Positions 47,396 through 56,324 of a DNA stretch of 64,000 bases are shown here, one piece after another. A model generated the notes under the pieces. The model had not been told where the DNA came from. It worked only from the letters and a program-made list of their open reading frames with translations, and searched no databases. The first letter of the stretch is position 1, and every line of letters begins with the position of its first letter. The DNA lies in the NCBI GenBank assembly GCA_022072455.1, contig JAJVHY010000009.1, forward strand, positions 62,001-126,000. The letters run 5' to 3'. The position numbers were made by a program, and so were the translations under genes. This DNA is from Verrucomicrobiia bacterium. GTDB lineage: Bacteria; Verrucomicrobiota; Verrucomicrobiia; Palsa-1439.

Positions 47396-48418
47396 ATGAA
47401 CGGTTCCCGTCGCCCCAGTCTTCGCGACATTGCCGCCGCCACCGGCGTCGGGCGCACGACGGTTTCGCTGGCGCTCCGCAACGACCCGCGGTTGCCGGCG
47501 GCGACCTGCCAACGGATCCAGGCGACAGCCCACCAGCTTGGCTATGTTGCCAATCCGTTGGTTTCCAGCATCATGGCCACGCACCGGCACGCGGGGGGGC
47601 GGAGTATTGTGGGCACACTCGGATTTCTGACCGCCCATCCCACCCGGTCGGGGTGGCGCAATGCAACCTCCCAGCGGAACTACGAAGGGGCCTGCGCCCG
47701 CGCCAAACAACTGGGCTATCAGATGGAGGTTTTCTGGTTGAAAGAGGCCGGCATGACCGGCCGCCGCATGACGACGGTGTTGCGCACGCGTGGCGTCGAG
47801 GGCCTGATCATCGCGCCACTGGAACGCGCGGTTGGCCATTTGTCATTGGATTGGTCGCGGTTTGCCGCCGCCGCACTGGGGTACACGATGCGGCGGCCGG
47901 AGTTGCACCGGGCGGTCCATCATCATTTTGACGGCATGACCATGACACTGCGGCGTCTCAAGCGGCTCGGTTACCGCCGGGTTGGCTTGGTGCTGGCGAC
48001 GCAATTTGATGAACGTGTCCAGCATCTCTGGCGGGCCGGGTTCTTAGTGGCGCACGATCAGTTGCGGCCGGCTGAGCGGGTGCCGGTTCTGCTGATGCGC
48101 CGCCCCAACCGGCAAGAATTCGCGCGGTGGTACGACCGGCACCGACCCGCGGTGATCATCGGCGCGGATGCGGTCGTGGTGGAATGGTTGCGGATGCTGG
48201 GGAAACGGGTGCCCGACGATGTCGGATTCGCGCATTTGGACTGGGCGAAGAACCTGCCCGGTCTGGCCGGAGTGGATCAAAAATCCGAGGCCGTCGGGGC
48301 CGCCGTGGTGGACTTGGTGGTCAACCAACTCCAGCGTGGCGAGCGCGTCTTGCCGGCGACGCCGATTGTGCAAATGGTCGCGGGCCGGTGGGTGGACGGG
48401 AACAGTCTCCAGGCTTAA
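47396..48418 (+). CDS. LacI-family transcriptional regulator
   Basis: 340 residues from the ATG at 47396 (a TTG at 47384 would add four). The N-terminal helix-turn-helix is classic: SLRDIAAATGVGRTTVSLALRND, then hinge-helix sequence HQLGYVANPLVSSIM. The C-terminal 270 residues are a periplasmic-binding-protein-like ligand domain (VEGLIIAPLERAV, RLKRLGYRRVGLVLA, PAVIIGADAVVVEWL, VGFAHLDWAKNLPGLAGVDQ). It probably represses the divergent PEP-CTERM/CBM9/glycosidase operon and responds to a sugar. The GAACAGTTC dyad at 47386-47394 overlaps its own start region and might be autoregulatory. Confidence 0.92.
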   Translation: MNGSRRPSLRDIAAATGVGRTTVSLALRNDPRLPAATCQRIQATAHQLGYVANPLVSSIMATHRHAGGRSIVGTLGFLTAHPTRSGWRNATSQRNYEGACARAKQLGYQMEVFWLKEAGMTGRRMTTVLRTRGVEGLIIAPLERAVGHLSLDWSRFAAAALGYTMRRPELHRAVHHHFDGMTMTLRRLKRLGYRRVGLVLATQFDERVQHLWRAGFLVAHDQLRPAERVPVLLMRRPNRQEFARWYDRHRPAVIIGADAVVVEWLRMLGKRVPDDVGFAHLDWAKNLPGLAGVDQKSEAVGAAVVDLVVNQLQRGERVLPATPIVQMVAGRWVDGNSLQA

Positions 48419-48987
48419 GAAACCATCCCAAAACCGCTGGCGGGTGGCGGAGGAGTTCCTTGTGGGAGCGGCGTCCCCGCCGCGACTGCCGCCACCAACG
48501 CTTCGACACCCCAGTGCAGATACCGACCAGGGTTGGCGGGGCGAAGGGCGCGGGCCAGTTCGGTGCGCAAGCGGGCCAAAGCTTCTGCTTCGATTTGCCG
48601 GACGCGTTCGCGGGTGATGCCGCCGCGGCGTTCGCCGCCGATCTCGCGGAGCGTCGGGCGTTTCAGCCACGGCCGGAACAACGGATCAGTCAGGCCAAAG
48701 CGTTGTTCGAGGACGTGGTGTTGCCGGGGAGTGAGAAATTCGCGGAGCCAGGCCGGCAGATCAGGCAAAAGTTCGCCGCCGGCTTCCAACTGGTTTGTCC
48801 AAGCGAAGAACCACCGGACGTCGCGTAGCGAGCGCCCCCCAAACGCCGGAAGCGCGAGTAACCTGGCATCATTCCATTGCCTGAGTTCGCCAATTGTCGT
48901 GATGCCGGCGCGGGTGAGACAGGTGACGGGCCGGGAGGTCAGGCCCGAGGTGGCGACCGGCCAGGCATCAATCGCGGCGCGATTCAC
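48415..48987 (-). CDS. Protein joining an RNAP alpha-CTD-like and a sigma region 4-like domain
   Basis: 190 residues. Residues about 15-60 (LTSRPVTCLTRAGITTIGELRQWND, LLALPAFGGRSLRDVR) resemble the helix-hairpin fold of the RNA polymerase alpha C-terminal domain. Residues about 85-145 (LTPRQHHVLEQRFGL, TLREIGGERRGGITRERVRQIEAEALARLR) resemble sigma70 region 4 with its -35-recognising helix-turn-helix. No sigma region 2 is present, so it cannot be a full sigma factor. Its start overlaps the LolA-like stop as ATGA; its end overlaps the converging LacI gene by 4 bases. Confidence 0.75.
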   Translation of the reverse strand: MNRAAIDAWPVATSGLTSRPVTCLTRAGITTIGELRQWNDARLLALPAFGGRSLRDVRWFFAWTNQLEAGGELLPDLPAWLREFLTPRQHHVLEQRFGLTDPLFRPWLKRPTLREIGGERRGGITRERVRQIEAEALARLRTELARALRPANPGRYLHWGVEALVAAVAAGTPLPQGTPPPPASGFGMVS

Positions 48988-49763
48988 GGTTTTTGCGTGG
49001 ATTTCATCAGCTGGAGCAGGATGGCGGTCATGTCAATGACGCGGACTCCAGCGGTCGGCTCGTACCGGAACAAGTCTGCCGGCAAGTCGGGGTTGAGTTT
49101 CAGATTCGTGAATTCGATTGTCATGATGAGATTGGTATTGGTGCTGTCGAATTGTTGGACTTGGTGGACGAAGCCGTCGGTCTGGCCGATGAGGAGGCGT
49201 TGCCGGCCTTGGTCGCGGGTGAGCATGGCGAGGTGGCCGGGGAGTTTGCGTTTGGGATTGAGGGTGCCGTCGAGGATGTACATTTTCTGGCCGTTCAACT
49301 CGGCGGTGCCGGTCAGGGTTTGGGTGTAATCATTGCGGATGCGGGCGACGAAGCGCTGTGGGTCTACGGTATCGAACGGGTTTTTCAGCATGGCTGCCGC
49401 CGGGTGGTTGGTGGGGAGCGTGGTCAGATCCATTTTCATCGCGGTCGGGGGGCCGCTGCTGGCGGTTTCCTGCCAGAGGATTTGGTCGGCGCCCATGACG
49501 GCGACCACCTGTTGGGGCGGCGCGCCGGTTGCGCCGACGTGCATGGTCAGACGGGTTTGCGCGGGTTTTTGGAAGTGGATGGTGCCGGTCATTTGGGTCG
49601 GGGTATCCAGCAGCCATTGGGTTTGGATGAAATCCGCCGCGAACGCGTTGTACTGCGCGCTCTGCCGGAGGACGAATTCGAGGACGGCGGCGGCGTTGGT
49701 TAATTCGGCGGTGTGGGCGGTGGCGGTGATCGCCAGGATGAGAAGCAAGCCCCTGAGTTTCAT
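48984..49763 (-). CDS. LolA-like outer-membrane lipoprotein carrier protein
   Basis: 259 residues with a signal peptide (LRGLLLILAITATAHT, cleavage near residue 18). The half-barrel lipoprotein-carrier pattern is visible: FAADFIQTQWLLDTPTQMTGTIHFQKPAQTRLTM, QILWQE, and a C-terminal DLPADLFRYEPTAGV. Family members shuttle lipoproteins or lipids through the periplasm. Sequence identity to classical LolA appears low, so a relative such as the DUF2092 or MucB-like group is possible. Coupled by overlapping codons to genes on both sides. Confidence 0.75.
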   Translation of the reverse strand: MKLRGLLLILAITATAHTAELTNAAAVLEFVLRQSAQYNAFAADFIQTQWLLDTPTQMTGTIHFQKPAQTRLTMHVGATGAPPQQVVAVMGADQILWQETASSGPPTAMKMDLTTLPTNHPAAAMLKNPFDTVDPQRFVARIRNDYTQTLTGTAELNGQKMYILDGTLNPKRKLPGHLAMLTRDQGRQRLLIGQTDGFVHQVQQFDSTNTNLIMTIEFTNLKLNPDLPADLFRYEPTAGVRVIDMTAILLQLMKSTQKP

Positions 49764-51490
49764 GGGGCGGGGTTCAGGGCGGTTTCGAGTTGGGTGTCGC
49801 GCGCGGCTCCGAGTTCGAGGGCTTTTTGGTAGTGGTAGCGGGCGAGTTCCCGGCGGGGAGTGCGTTGCCGGGTGTAGAGGACGGCGAGGTTGAAATGGGC
49901 GTCGGCGTAGTTCGGATTGATTTCCAGTGCGCGGCGGATTTCTTGTTCAGCGGCGGTGGCCCAGCCTTTTTCGTTCATCACGATGCCGAGATAGTTGTGG
50001 GCTTCGGAATTGCGCGGGTCAATCGCGACGGCGCGGGTCAATTCGTTGTAGGCGTCCTCGGTCCGACCGTGGCGGAGGCCGATGATCCCGAGCAGCGACC
50101 GCGCGGGGCTGTGGTTGGGGGCGGTGGTGATGAGTTGCCGGAGCGTGGTCTGGGCTTCGTCGAGCTGGCCGAGTTGGTAGAGGGTGGTGCCGAGGTTCAT
50201 CAGGACGACGACGTTGCCGGGATCTTTTTCGGCGGCGGTCGTCAGGTAGGTTTTGGCGGTGGCGTAATCTTTCGCGGCGATGGCGGTGCCGGCTTGGGCG
50301 AGTAAGAGGCGGACTTCGGCGGTGCCGACGCCGGAATCCGCGGCGGTTTCGGCAACGGCTTTCACTTCGGCGGCGGCGGCGCGGGCGGCTTCGGTGGGAG
50401 CCGGGGCGGAAACGGTCGCGGTGAGTTTGCCCGGTTCGGATTGGGCGGTGGCGGGTGTGGGCGGCGGGACGGCCACGGGTTTGGGTTTGGGTTTGAACCA
50501 AAGGAAACCGCCACGCGGGGCCGGTGGGGCGGCGTCAGTTTTGTTATCGGCAATTTGCCGGAGGAGTTCGTTTTCTTTGCGCAACTGCTGGATGAGTTGA
50601 TTGTCTTTTTCGGTCGAAGATTTGGCGGCGCGCAATTGCCGGTCGGATTCGGCCAGCCGGGCGGTGAGCTGCTCATTTTCCGAGCGGACTTGGGCCAGTT
50701 CTGTGCGCAACTGAATGGTGTCGGCCGACGAGTTCCGGCTGTTGGCGATTTCGGATTGGGCGGTGGCGAGTTGGGCGGTGAGGTCGGCGTTTTTCTTGAG
50801 GAGTTCCTCAATCTGCGGCGTGGTTTGCGCGTCGGCGATTTTGGCGAGGGCTTCCTGGAGTTTGGTGGTCAACTCAGCTTGGCCGGCAACGAGTTCGCGG
50901 ATGCGTTGTTGGGAGCGGTCAAGTTCGATGGTCAGTTGTTCGGTGCGGGCGGCTTGGGTTTCGGCGACCGCCAGTTTCGTTTTGATCTCGTCGTTGGCTG
51001 CCTGCAAATCGCGGAGTTGTTGGAGGGTTTGCTTGGCGGTTTCCCGGTCGGTGGGCGCGGGGTCTTGCAGGCGGGTTTGGAGTTCGGCGGATAGTTTGTC
51101 GCGTTGTTGTTCCAATTCTTTGACAGCGGCGCGGGCTTGCTTGAGTTCGGCCAGCAATTCGGCCGTCGGATCGGGGGCGCTGGGTGGCGGCGGTGGTGGT
51201 GGGCGAACGAGCGGCAAGGACGCGAGTTTTGGCGTTAACGTGACTAAGTGATCCGTGCAGTATTGCCGGCGAAAGGCGATCAGGTCGGGGTGCCAGTCGG
51301 GCGACTGGGTTTTGATTTCGTTGAGGATGGCAAGTGCTTCGGTGAATTTGGTGTGCGCGGTGGCCCAGTCGCCTTTGGCTTCCGCCGTGTCGCCGGCTTG
51401 GAGCAAAAAATAGGCGGAGAAGAACCGGTCGCTCGGGTCGGCGTTGACGACGACCGGAAGCAGGAGGGCGACAAGCAGGGCGCGAATCAT
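49760..51490 (-). CDS. Periplasmic coiled-coil and TPR protein
   Basis: 576 residues from the ATG at 51490, chosen because it opens the signal peptide (MIRALLVALLLPVVVNA). A TPR-like segment lies near residues 25-60. A long coiled coil with many Leu/Glu/Gln heptads follows at about 105-320, then a Pro/Ala-rich linker (330-390) and four TPRs (about 410-560; LGTTLYQLGQLDEAQTTLRQLI, AHNYLGIVMNEKGWATAAEQEIRRALEINPNYADAHFNLAVLY). It is a likely envelope scaffold, first gene of the operon with the LolA-like and sigma-like genes, which it overlaps (ATGA). Confidence 0.85.
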   Translation of the reverse strand: MIRALLVALLLPVVVNADPSDRFFSAYFLLQAGDTAEAKGDWATAHTKFTEALAILNEIKTQSPDWHPDLIAFRRQYCTDHLVTLTPKLASLPLVRPPPPPPPSAPDPTAELLAELKQARAAVKELEQQRDKLSAELQTRLQDPAPTDRETAKQTLQQLRDLQAANDEIKTKLAVAETQAARTEQLTIELDRSQQRIRELVAGQAELTTKLQEALAKIADAQTTPQIEELLKKNADLTAQLATAQSEIANSRNSSADTIQLRTELAQVRSENEQLTARLAESDRQLRAAKSSTEKDNQLIQQLRKENELLRQIADNKTDAAPPAPRGGFLWFKPKPKPVAVPPPTPATAQSEPGKLTATVSAPAPTEAARAAAAEVKAVAETAADSGVGTAEVRLLLAQAGTAIAAKDYATAKTYLTTAAEKDPGNVVVLMNLGTTLYQLGQLDEAQTTLRQLITTAPNHSPARSLLGIIGLRHGRTEDAYNELTRAVAIDPRNSEAHNYLGIVMNEKGWATAAEQEIRRALEINPNYADAHFNLAVLYTRQRTPRRELARYHYQKALELGAARDTQLETALNPAP

Positions 51491-51621
51491 GCCGGACAGT
51501 GTAACGGAAGCCCGGTGAGTTATCAACGGCGCGCCGCGACCGCCCCGACGTGGTTGGGGAACTTTTCGCGCTGGGTGGTGTCAGGCTTCGTGGTACAATC
51601 CCGAACACGGAGAACCAATCT

Positions 51622-53268
51622 ATGCTGAAGCATTGTTCGACAATCGCAGGGCTGGTGTTGGCGGTGGCGAGTCAGGCGGCGGAGCCAATCGCCGCGCCGG
51701 GAAAAATCACCGCGGTCACAGTTTATCCCGACCGGGCGCAGGTGACCCGCACAGTGGAAGTGGACGTGCCTGCCGGCGAGTGCCGTATCGCGGTGCCGCT
51801 GTTGCCGGTGGCGTTGCAGGACGATTCGGTGCGCGCCGCCGGGAGCGCGGCCATGACGGTGAGTATTCAGGATTTGGAAGTCCGGCAGGTGGTGGGGGAG
51901 AAGATTCTCGATGAGGAAGCTGCGCGACTGGAGAAGCGGTTGCGGGAGTTGCGGGATGCGCGCGCGGCCTTGGAAGGCCGGCAACGGGTGCTCGACCAGC
52001 AGGCCAGTGTTTTTCAGCAAATTCAGATCAAGGCGACCGGCGATTTGAACCGGGAGATTCAGGTCAATAAATTCGACCTCGAACAATTGAAGGGGTTGCC
52101 CGGATTTGTCGCGGCGCAGGTGGCCCAACTGGAAGAAAACCGGCAGAAGCTGGAAATCGAACGCCGCGAGTTGGAGCACACCATCCGCGCCGCGGAGGCC
52201 GAGTTCAATAAGCGGCGGGTGGCGGCCAGTCGCACCTCGAAGACGGTGCTGGTCAGTCTGAACGCGACCGCGCCGGCGCAGGCCCGGTTGCAGGTGAGTT
52301 ACGTGGTGCCGAATGCGTCGTGGGCGCCGGTCTATGACGCGCGCGCCGTGGCCGATAAGGGGCAAGTGGCGTTGACCTATGGCGCGATCGTTCGGCAGCG
52401 CACTGGCGAAGATTGGGCCGGAGTGAATCTCACGTTGTCCACCGCGAAGCCCGCGATTGGCGCTTCGTTACCGGAACTGGGCAAGTGGGTGGTGAACTTC
52501 TTCGAGCCTCGACCGATGGTGGCTACGATGAAGTCGTCACCGGGCATGACCCGGATGGCCGCCGGCGAGATGGCCGGACGGGAGAGCGACAGCGGCCTGG
52601 GTCTGGCGGAGGTCGAGATGACCGTGCCGACCGCGACGGTGGAACAAGGGGTGACGGCGACGGTATTCCGCGTGCCGCGAGCGGCCGACGTACCGGCCGA
52701 CGGCGAAGGGCACCGCCAGACGGTGTTGGTCGCGACACTGCCGGCGACCTTCAGCTACGAGACGACGCCGAAATTGACACCGTTCGCGTATTTGAAGGCG
52801 GTCACGACCAACGTGACCGACGCGCCGTTTCTCGCGGGGCCGGTGCAGGTGTTTGTCGGCCCGGACTTCATCGGGACCGGGCGGTTGGAAACGACCGCGC
52901 CCACGGAGGGCTTGACGCTGTCGATGGGCATTGACGAGGGGATCCGTGTGAAGCGTGAGGAATTGAAAGACCGGCGCGGCAAAGCCGGCATTTTCAACAA
53001 ACGCAAACGGCAGACCTACGCCTACAAGATCACCGTCGAAAACTTCAAGGATCGGGTGCAGCGAGTTGTCGTGGCGGACCAGATCCCCGTGACGGCCAAC
53101 GAGGAGATCAAGGTGGCGCTGGGCGAGACAGTGCCCAAGCCGGACAAGGTGGAGGAGGCATCCGGCAAGCTGTCGTGGGAGTTGCTGCTGAAGCCGCGGG
53201 AGAAGCGCGAACTCGTTTATGAGTTCACAGTCGAATGGCCGCAAGACCGCGCGGTCAGCGGATTGTGA
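51622..53268 (+). CDS. MuiA family (mucoidy-inhibitor-like, DUF4139/DUF4140) protein
   Basis: 548 residues from the ATG at 51622 (GGAGAA eight bases upstream), with a signal peptide (STIAGLVLAVASQAAEP). The N-terminal DUF4140 part has AVTVYPDRAQVTRTVEVDVPAGE. A long coiled coil (about 95-180) precedes the DUF4139 beta-rich domain (VSYVVPNASWAPVYDARAV, VRQRTGEDWAGVNLTLSTAKP, YAYKITVENFKDRVQRVVV, EKRELVYEFTVEWPQDR). The biochemical function of the family is unknown. It is a stand-alone gene converging on transketolase. Confidence 0.9.
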   Translation: MLKHCSTIAGLVLAVASQAAEPIAAPGKITAVTVYPDRAQVTRTVEVDVPAGECRIAVPLLPVALQDDSVRAAGSAAMTVSIQDLEVRQVVGEKILDEEAARLEKRLRELRDARAALEGRQRVLDQQASVFQQIQIKATGDLNREIQVNKFDLEQLKGLPGFVAAQVAQLEENRQKLEIERRELEHTIRAAEAEFNKRRVAASRTSKTVLVSLNATAPAQARLQVSYVVPNASWAPVYDARAVADKGQVALTYGAIVRQRTGEDWAGVNLTLSTAKPAIGASLPELGKWVVNFFEPRPMVATMKSSPGMTRMAAGEMAGRESDSGLGLAEVEMTVPTATVEQGVTATVFRVPRAADVPADGEGHRQTVLVATLPATFSYETTPKLTPFAYLKAVTTNVTDAPFLAGPVQVFVGPDFIGTGRLETTAPTEGLTLSMGIDEGIRVKREELKDRRGKAGIFNKRKRQTYAYKITVENFKDRVQRVVVADQIPVTANEEIKVALGETVPKPDKVEEASGKLSWELLLKPREKRELVYEFTVEWPQDRAVSGL

Positions 53269-53299
53269 CGCAGTGGCGGCGAGCGCAGAACGGCACTCT

Positions 53300-53320
53300 G
53301 TTTCGAAACGGCGCGCGCCG
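53300..53320. repeat. Paired palindromes between converging genes
   Basis: GTTTCGAAAC (53300-53309) and CGGCGCGCGCCG (53309-53320) are perfect palindromes lying edge to edge in the gap between the MuiA-like gene and tkt. They may form transcript 3'-end structures or be part of a dispersed element. No U-tract follows on either strand. Confidence 0.35.
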
Positions 53321-53350
53321 GTGTGCCTCACTACGAACCCAAACCGGCTG

Positions 53351-55348
53351 CTACAATAGTTTCTTCGCGGTCGCGTAGACGTTTTCGACGGTGAATCCGA
53401 ACTGTTTGAAGATGTCCTTGAACGGAGCGGAGGCACCGAAGCCGTCGCGGCCAATCACCGCGCCGTCGAGACCGACGTACTTGTGCCAGCCTTGCGTGGT
53501 GCCGGCCTCGACCGCGAGACGTTTGCGGATGCTGCGCGGTAGGACTTGCTCCCGGTAGGCGGCGGGTTGCCGGTCGAAGAGTTCACACGACGGCATGCTG
53601 ACGATGCGGACTTTGACGCCTTCCGCTTTCAACTTCTCACCAGCTTCGACGACGAGCGCGAGTTCGGAGCCGGTGCCGATGAGGATGAGATCGGGTTGAC
53701 CGGCGCTGTCGCTCAAGATGTACGCGCCTTGCCGGAGACCAGCGGCGGCGGCGTATTTGGTGCGATCGAGCGTCGGGACGTTTTGCCGGGTCAGCGCGAG
53801 AGCGATGGGCTGTTTTTTCTCGGCCATCACGACGCGCCAAGCTTCGGTGACTTCGTTGGCGTCGCCGGGACGGATGACGATCATGTTCGGGATGGCGCGG
53901 AGTGAGGCGATTTGTTCGATGGGTTGATGGGTGGGGCCGTCTTCGCCGACGCCGATGCTGTCGTGCGTGAAGACGTGGATCACCGGGAGATCCATGATGG
54001 CGCCGAGGCGGAGCGAACCGCGGGCGTAGTCGGAGAAGATGAGGAAGCCGGCGCCGTAGGGGCGGAGTTTGCTTAGGGCCATGCCGTTGATGATGCCGGT
54101 CATGGCGTGTTCGCGGACGCCGAAGTGGAAGTTGCGACCGGTGTAGGAACCTTTCGCAAAATCTCCGCCGCCGGCAATCAGGGTTTTGGTGGACGGGGCG
54201 AGGTCGGCGGCGCCGCCGAGCAGCCACGGCACATTTTTCGCGACGGCGTTGAGGACTTTGCCGTTGGATTCGCGGGTGGCCAGACCTTTCGGGTCGGCTG
54301 GGAAGACGGGGAGATCTTTGTCCCAGTTGGCCGGGAGTTCCTGATTGTGGATTTGGTTCCATTCGGCGGCGAGGGCGGGGGTGAGGGTGGCGAGTTTTTC
54401 CTGCCAGAGTTTTTCGAGTTTACGACCCCGCCGCCAAGCTTTGCGCATGTGGTTGCTGACGTCTTCGGGGACGAGGAATTTGGCGTCGGTGGGCCAGCCG
54501 TAGGCGGCTTTGGTCTTGGCGATTTCGTCGTCGCCGAGCGGTTCGCCGTGAGCGCTGTGGGTGTCTTGTTTGGTGGGCGCGCCGAAACCGATGTGGCTAT
54601 CCACGACGATGAGAGACGGTTTGTCGGTTTGCTTGTGGGCTTTTTTGATGGCGCTGTTGAGGGCGCGGAGGTCGTTGGCGTCTTTGACGTGTTGGACGAA
54701 CCAGCCGTAGGCTTTGAAGCGGAGGGCGACGTCTTCGGTGAAGGCGAGGGTGGTTTTGCCTTCGATGGTGATTTTGTTGTTGTCGTAGAACCAGAGAAGT
54801 TTGTGGAGGCCGAGGTGGCCGGCGAGGGACGCGGCTTCGGAGCAGACACCTTCCATCATGTCACCGTCGCCGCCGATGGCGTAGACGCGGTAGTCCACGA
54901 CTTCGTTGCCGAACCGTGCGGCGAGCCAGCGTTCGGCGATGGCCATGCCGACGGAGTTGGTGAAGCCTTGACCGAGGGGGCCGGTGGTGGTTTCGACGCC
55001 GGGAGTATGACCGTATTCGGGGTGGCCGGGGGTTTTGCTGCCCCATTGCCGGAACGATTGGAGTTCGCTCAGCGGGAGATTGTAGCCGGTGAGATGGAGG
55101 AGACTGTAGAGCAACATCGAACCGTGGCCACCGGAGAGGACAAACCGGTCGCGGTTTGGCCAGTGGGGATTGTCGGGGTTGTGCTTGAGAAATTTGTCCC
55201 AGAGAAGATAGGCGACCGGCGCGAGTCCCATCGGTGCGCCGGGGTGGCCGGAGTTTGCTTTTTGGACGCCATCCATCGCGAGGGTGCGGATGGTGTTGAT
55301 GCAAAGTTGGTCGAGCGGTTTGGTTTGGGGGTTGTCGAGGGTGGTCAT
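53351..55348 (-). CDS. tkt: Transketolase
   Basis: Thiamine-diphosphate enzyme of the pentose phosphate pathway; 665 residues, the usual size. Conserved parts include [40 protein letters not shown] (split by one residue), the diphosphate-binding [20 protein letters not shown] with DNNKITIEG, the central [20 protein letters not shown] and the acceptor-site HEPs-like region [11 protein letters not shown]. The ATG at 55348 has no Shine-Dalgarno and lies very close to a promoter (55361-55389), so the mRNA may be almost leaderless. Confidence 0.97.
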   Translation of the reverse strand: MTTLDNPQTKPLDQLCINTIRTLAMDGVQKANSGHPGAPMGLAPVAYLLWDKFLKHNPDNPHWPNRDRFVLSGGHGSMLLYSLLHLTGYNLPLSELQSFRQWGSKTPGHPEYGHTPGVETTTGPLGQGFTNSVGMAIAERWLAARFGNEVVDYRVYAIGGDGDMMEGVCSEAASLAGHLGLHKLLWFYDNNKITIEGKTTLAFTEDVALRFKAYGWFVQHVKDANDLRALNSAIKKAHKQTDKPSLIVVDSHIGFGAPTKQDTHSAHGEPLGDDEIAKTKAAYGWPTDAKFLVPEDVSNHMRKAWRRGRKLEKLWQEKLATLTPALAAEWNQIHNQELPANWDKDLPVFPADPKGLATRESNGKVLNAVAKNVPWLLGGAADLAPSTKTLIAGGGDFAKGSYTGRNFHFGVREHAMTGIINGMALSKLRPYGAGFLIFSDYARGSLRLGAIMDLPVIHVFTHDSIGVGEDGPTHQPIEQIASLRAIPNMIVIRPGDANEVTEAWRVVMAEKKQPIALALTRQNVPTLDRTKYAAAAGLRQGAYILSDSAGQPDLILIGTGSELALVVEAGEKLKAEGVKVRIVSMPSCELFDRQPAAYREQVLPRSIRKRLAVEAGTTQGWHKYVGLDGAVIGRDGFGASAPFKDIFKQFGFTVENVYATAKKLL

Positions 55349-55360
55349 AAAATTGGGCGC

Positions 55361-55389
55361 ATGCTAAGCAGCCGCGCCGGCAAGTTCAA
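55361..55389 (-). promoter_or_regulatory. Sigma70-type promoter of tkt
   Basis: On the minus strand TTGAAC (55389-55384) and TAGCAT (55366-55361) are separated by 17 bases. The -10 is identical to that of the gap promoter. Transcription would start about 6 bases before the start codon. Confidence 0.45.
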
Positions 55390-55410
55390 GGTTCAATCTT
55401 GCGGGCCGGC

Positions 55411-56250
55411 TTAGTGGGAGGATCGGAGCGTTTTTTTGAACTGTGTTGGCGAGGTGCCCACGGCGCGTTTGAAAACGGCATGGAACTGACTGAGCGAACC
55501 GAACCCCGATGTATAGGCCACGTCCACCATTTTTTCCTGGGTGGTGACGAGAAGGCGTTGGGCGTGGTAAACGCGGAGTTGGTTGAGGTGGTCGACCAAA
55601 TTCACCCCGCAAGTTTTGCGGAATTGCGTGATGGCGTACTTCGGGCTCAAGCCGACCGCTTCGGCGACTTGCGTCACCAGCAGCGGTTCGGTGTAGTGCT
55701 CAGTCAGGTACTGGATCATCTGGGCGACTTTGGCATTGGGGAAGGGGCCGCATTTTTCGGCCGGCAGTTGCGCGGCGTTTCGGAAGAGCCGGCGGATCCG
55801 CGCTTCGGCTTCGAGCATGACGATCTTGCGCGACTCGGTATCGCCCAGTTTCAGCAACTCGTGCCACCGGCGGAACGCGACCAGATCGGCGGCTTGTTCG
55901 TCGGGCGCGGAGTGCGATTCGCAGAAGCACTCGCCGTGAAAGAGGCGCGCCAGGATTTCTTTGGGCAGTTCGTATTGCAGAACCCACGGCGCGGGAACTG
56001 AAAGCGAATATGCCCGGTACGGCGCGACGACTTTGACGAATCGGTGGGGGACGGCGCTCCAGAAGAAGTAGACTTGCTTGAGAACCGGCGTCAGCAGTGC
56101 ACCGCCGCGTTCGTACGTCGCGCTGCCGGAATAGATAAGGTCGAGTTCCATCTCATTGTGCTGGTGGAAGGACGGGAGTTCGTTCGTCTTCCAGTCGGCA
56201 TGCGCCATCCAGAAACCGTAGCTGGTGTATTCGATGGTGGGTTGGGGCAT
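55411..56250 (-). CDS. AraC-family transcriptional regulator
   Basis: 279 residues. The N-terminal 150 residues look like the cupin-type ligand-binding domain (LPSFHQHNEMELDLIYSGSATYERGG). The C-terminal AraC DNA-binding domain has both helix-turn-helices: PLLVTQVAEAVGLSPKYAITQFRKTCGVNLVDHL and DVAYTSGFGSLSQFHAVFKRAVGTSPTQF. It is divergent from the PEP-CTERM/pseudopilin/glycosidase-like operon starting 74 bp away, which it probably activates in response to a carbohydrate. Confidence 0.92.
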   Translation of the reverse strand: MPQPTIEYTSYGFWMAHADWKTNELPSFHQHNEMELDLIYSGSATYERGGALLTPVLKQVYFFWSAVPHRFVKVVAPYRAYSLSVPAPWVLQYELPKEILARLFHGECFCESHSAPDEQAADLVAFRRWHELLKLGDTESRKIVMLEAEARIRRLFRNAAQLPAEKCGPFPNAKVAQMIQYLTEHYTEPLLVTQVAEAVGLSPKYAITQFRKTCGVNLVDHLNQLRVYHAQRLLVTTQEKMVDVAYTSGFGSLSQFHAVFKRAVGTSPTQFKKTLRSSH

Positions 56251-56324
56251 AGCGTACTTTTTCAGATAAACACGCTCAAATATCGGAAGAAGTTCGGCGG
56301 AGTCGGTCGTATAGTCAAGACTAG

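Noticed and set aside
48415-48987. Calling this a sigma factor
   Set aside because: Only a region 4-like segment is present; region 2, needed for -10 recognition and core binding, is absent.
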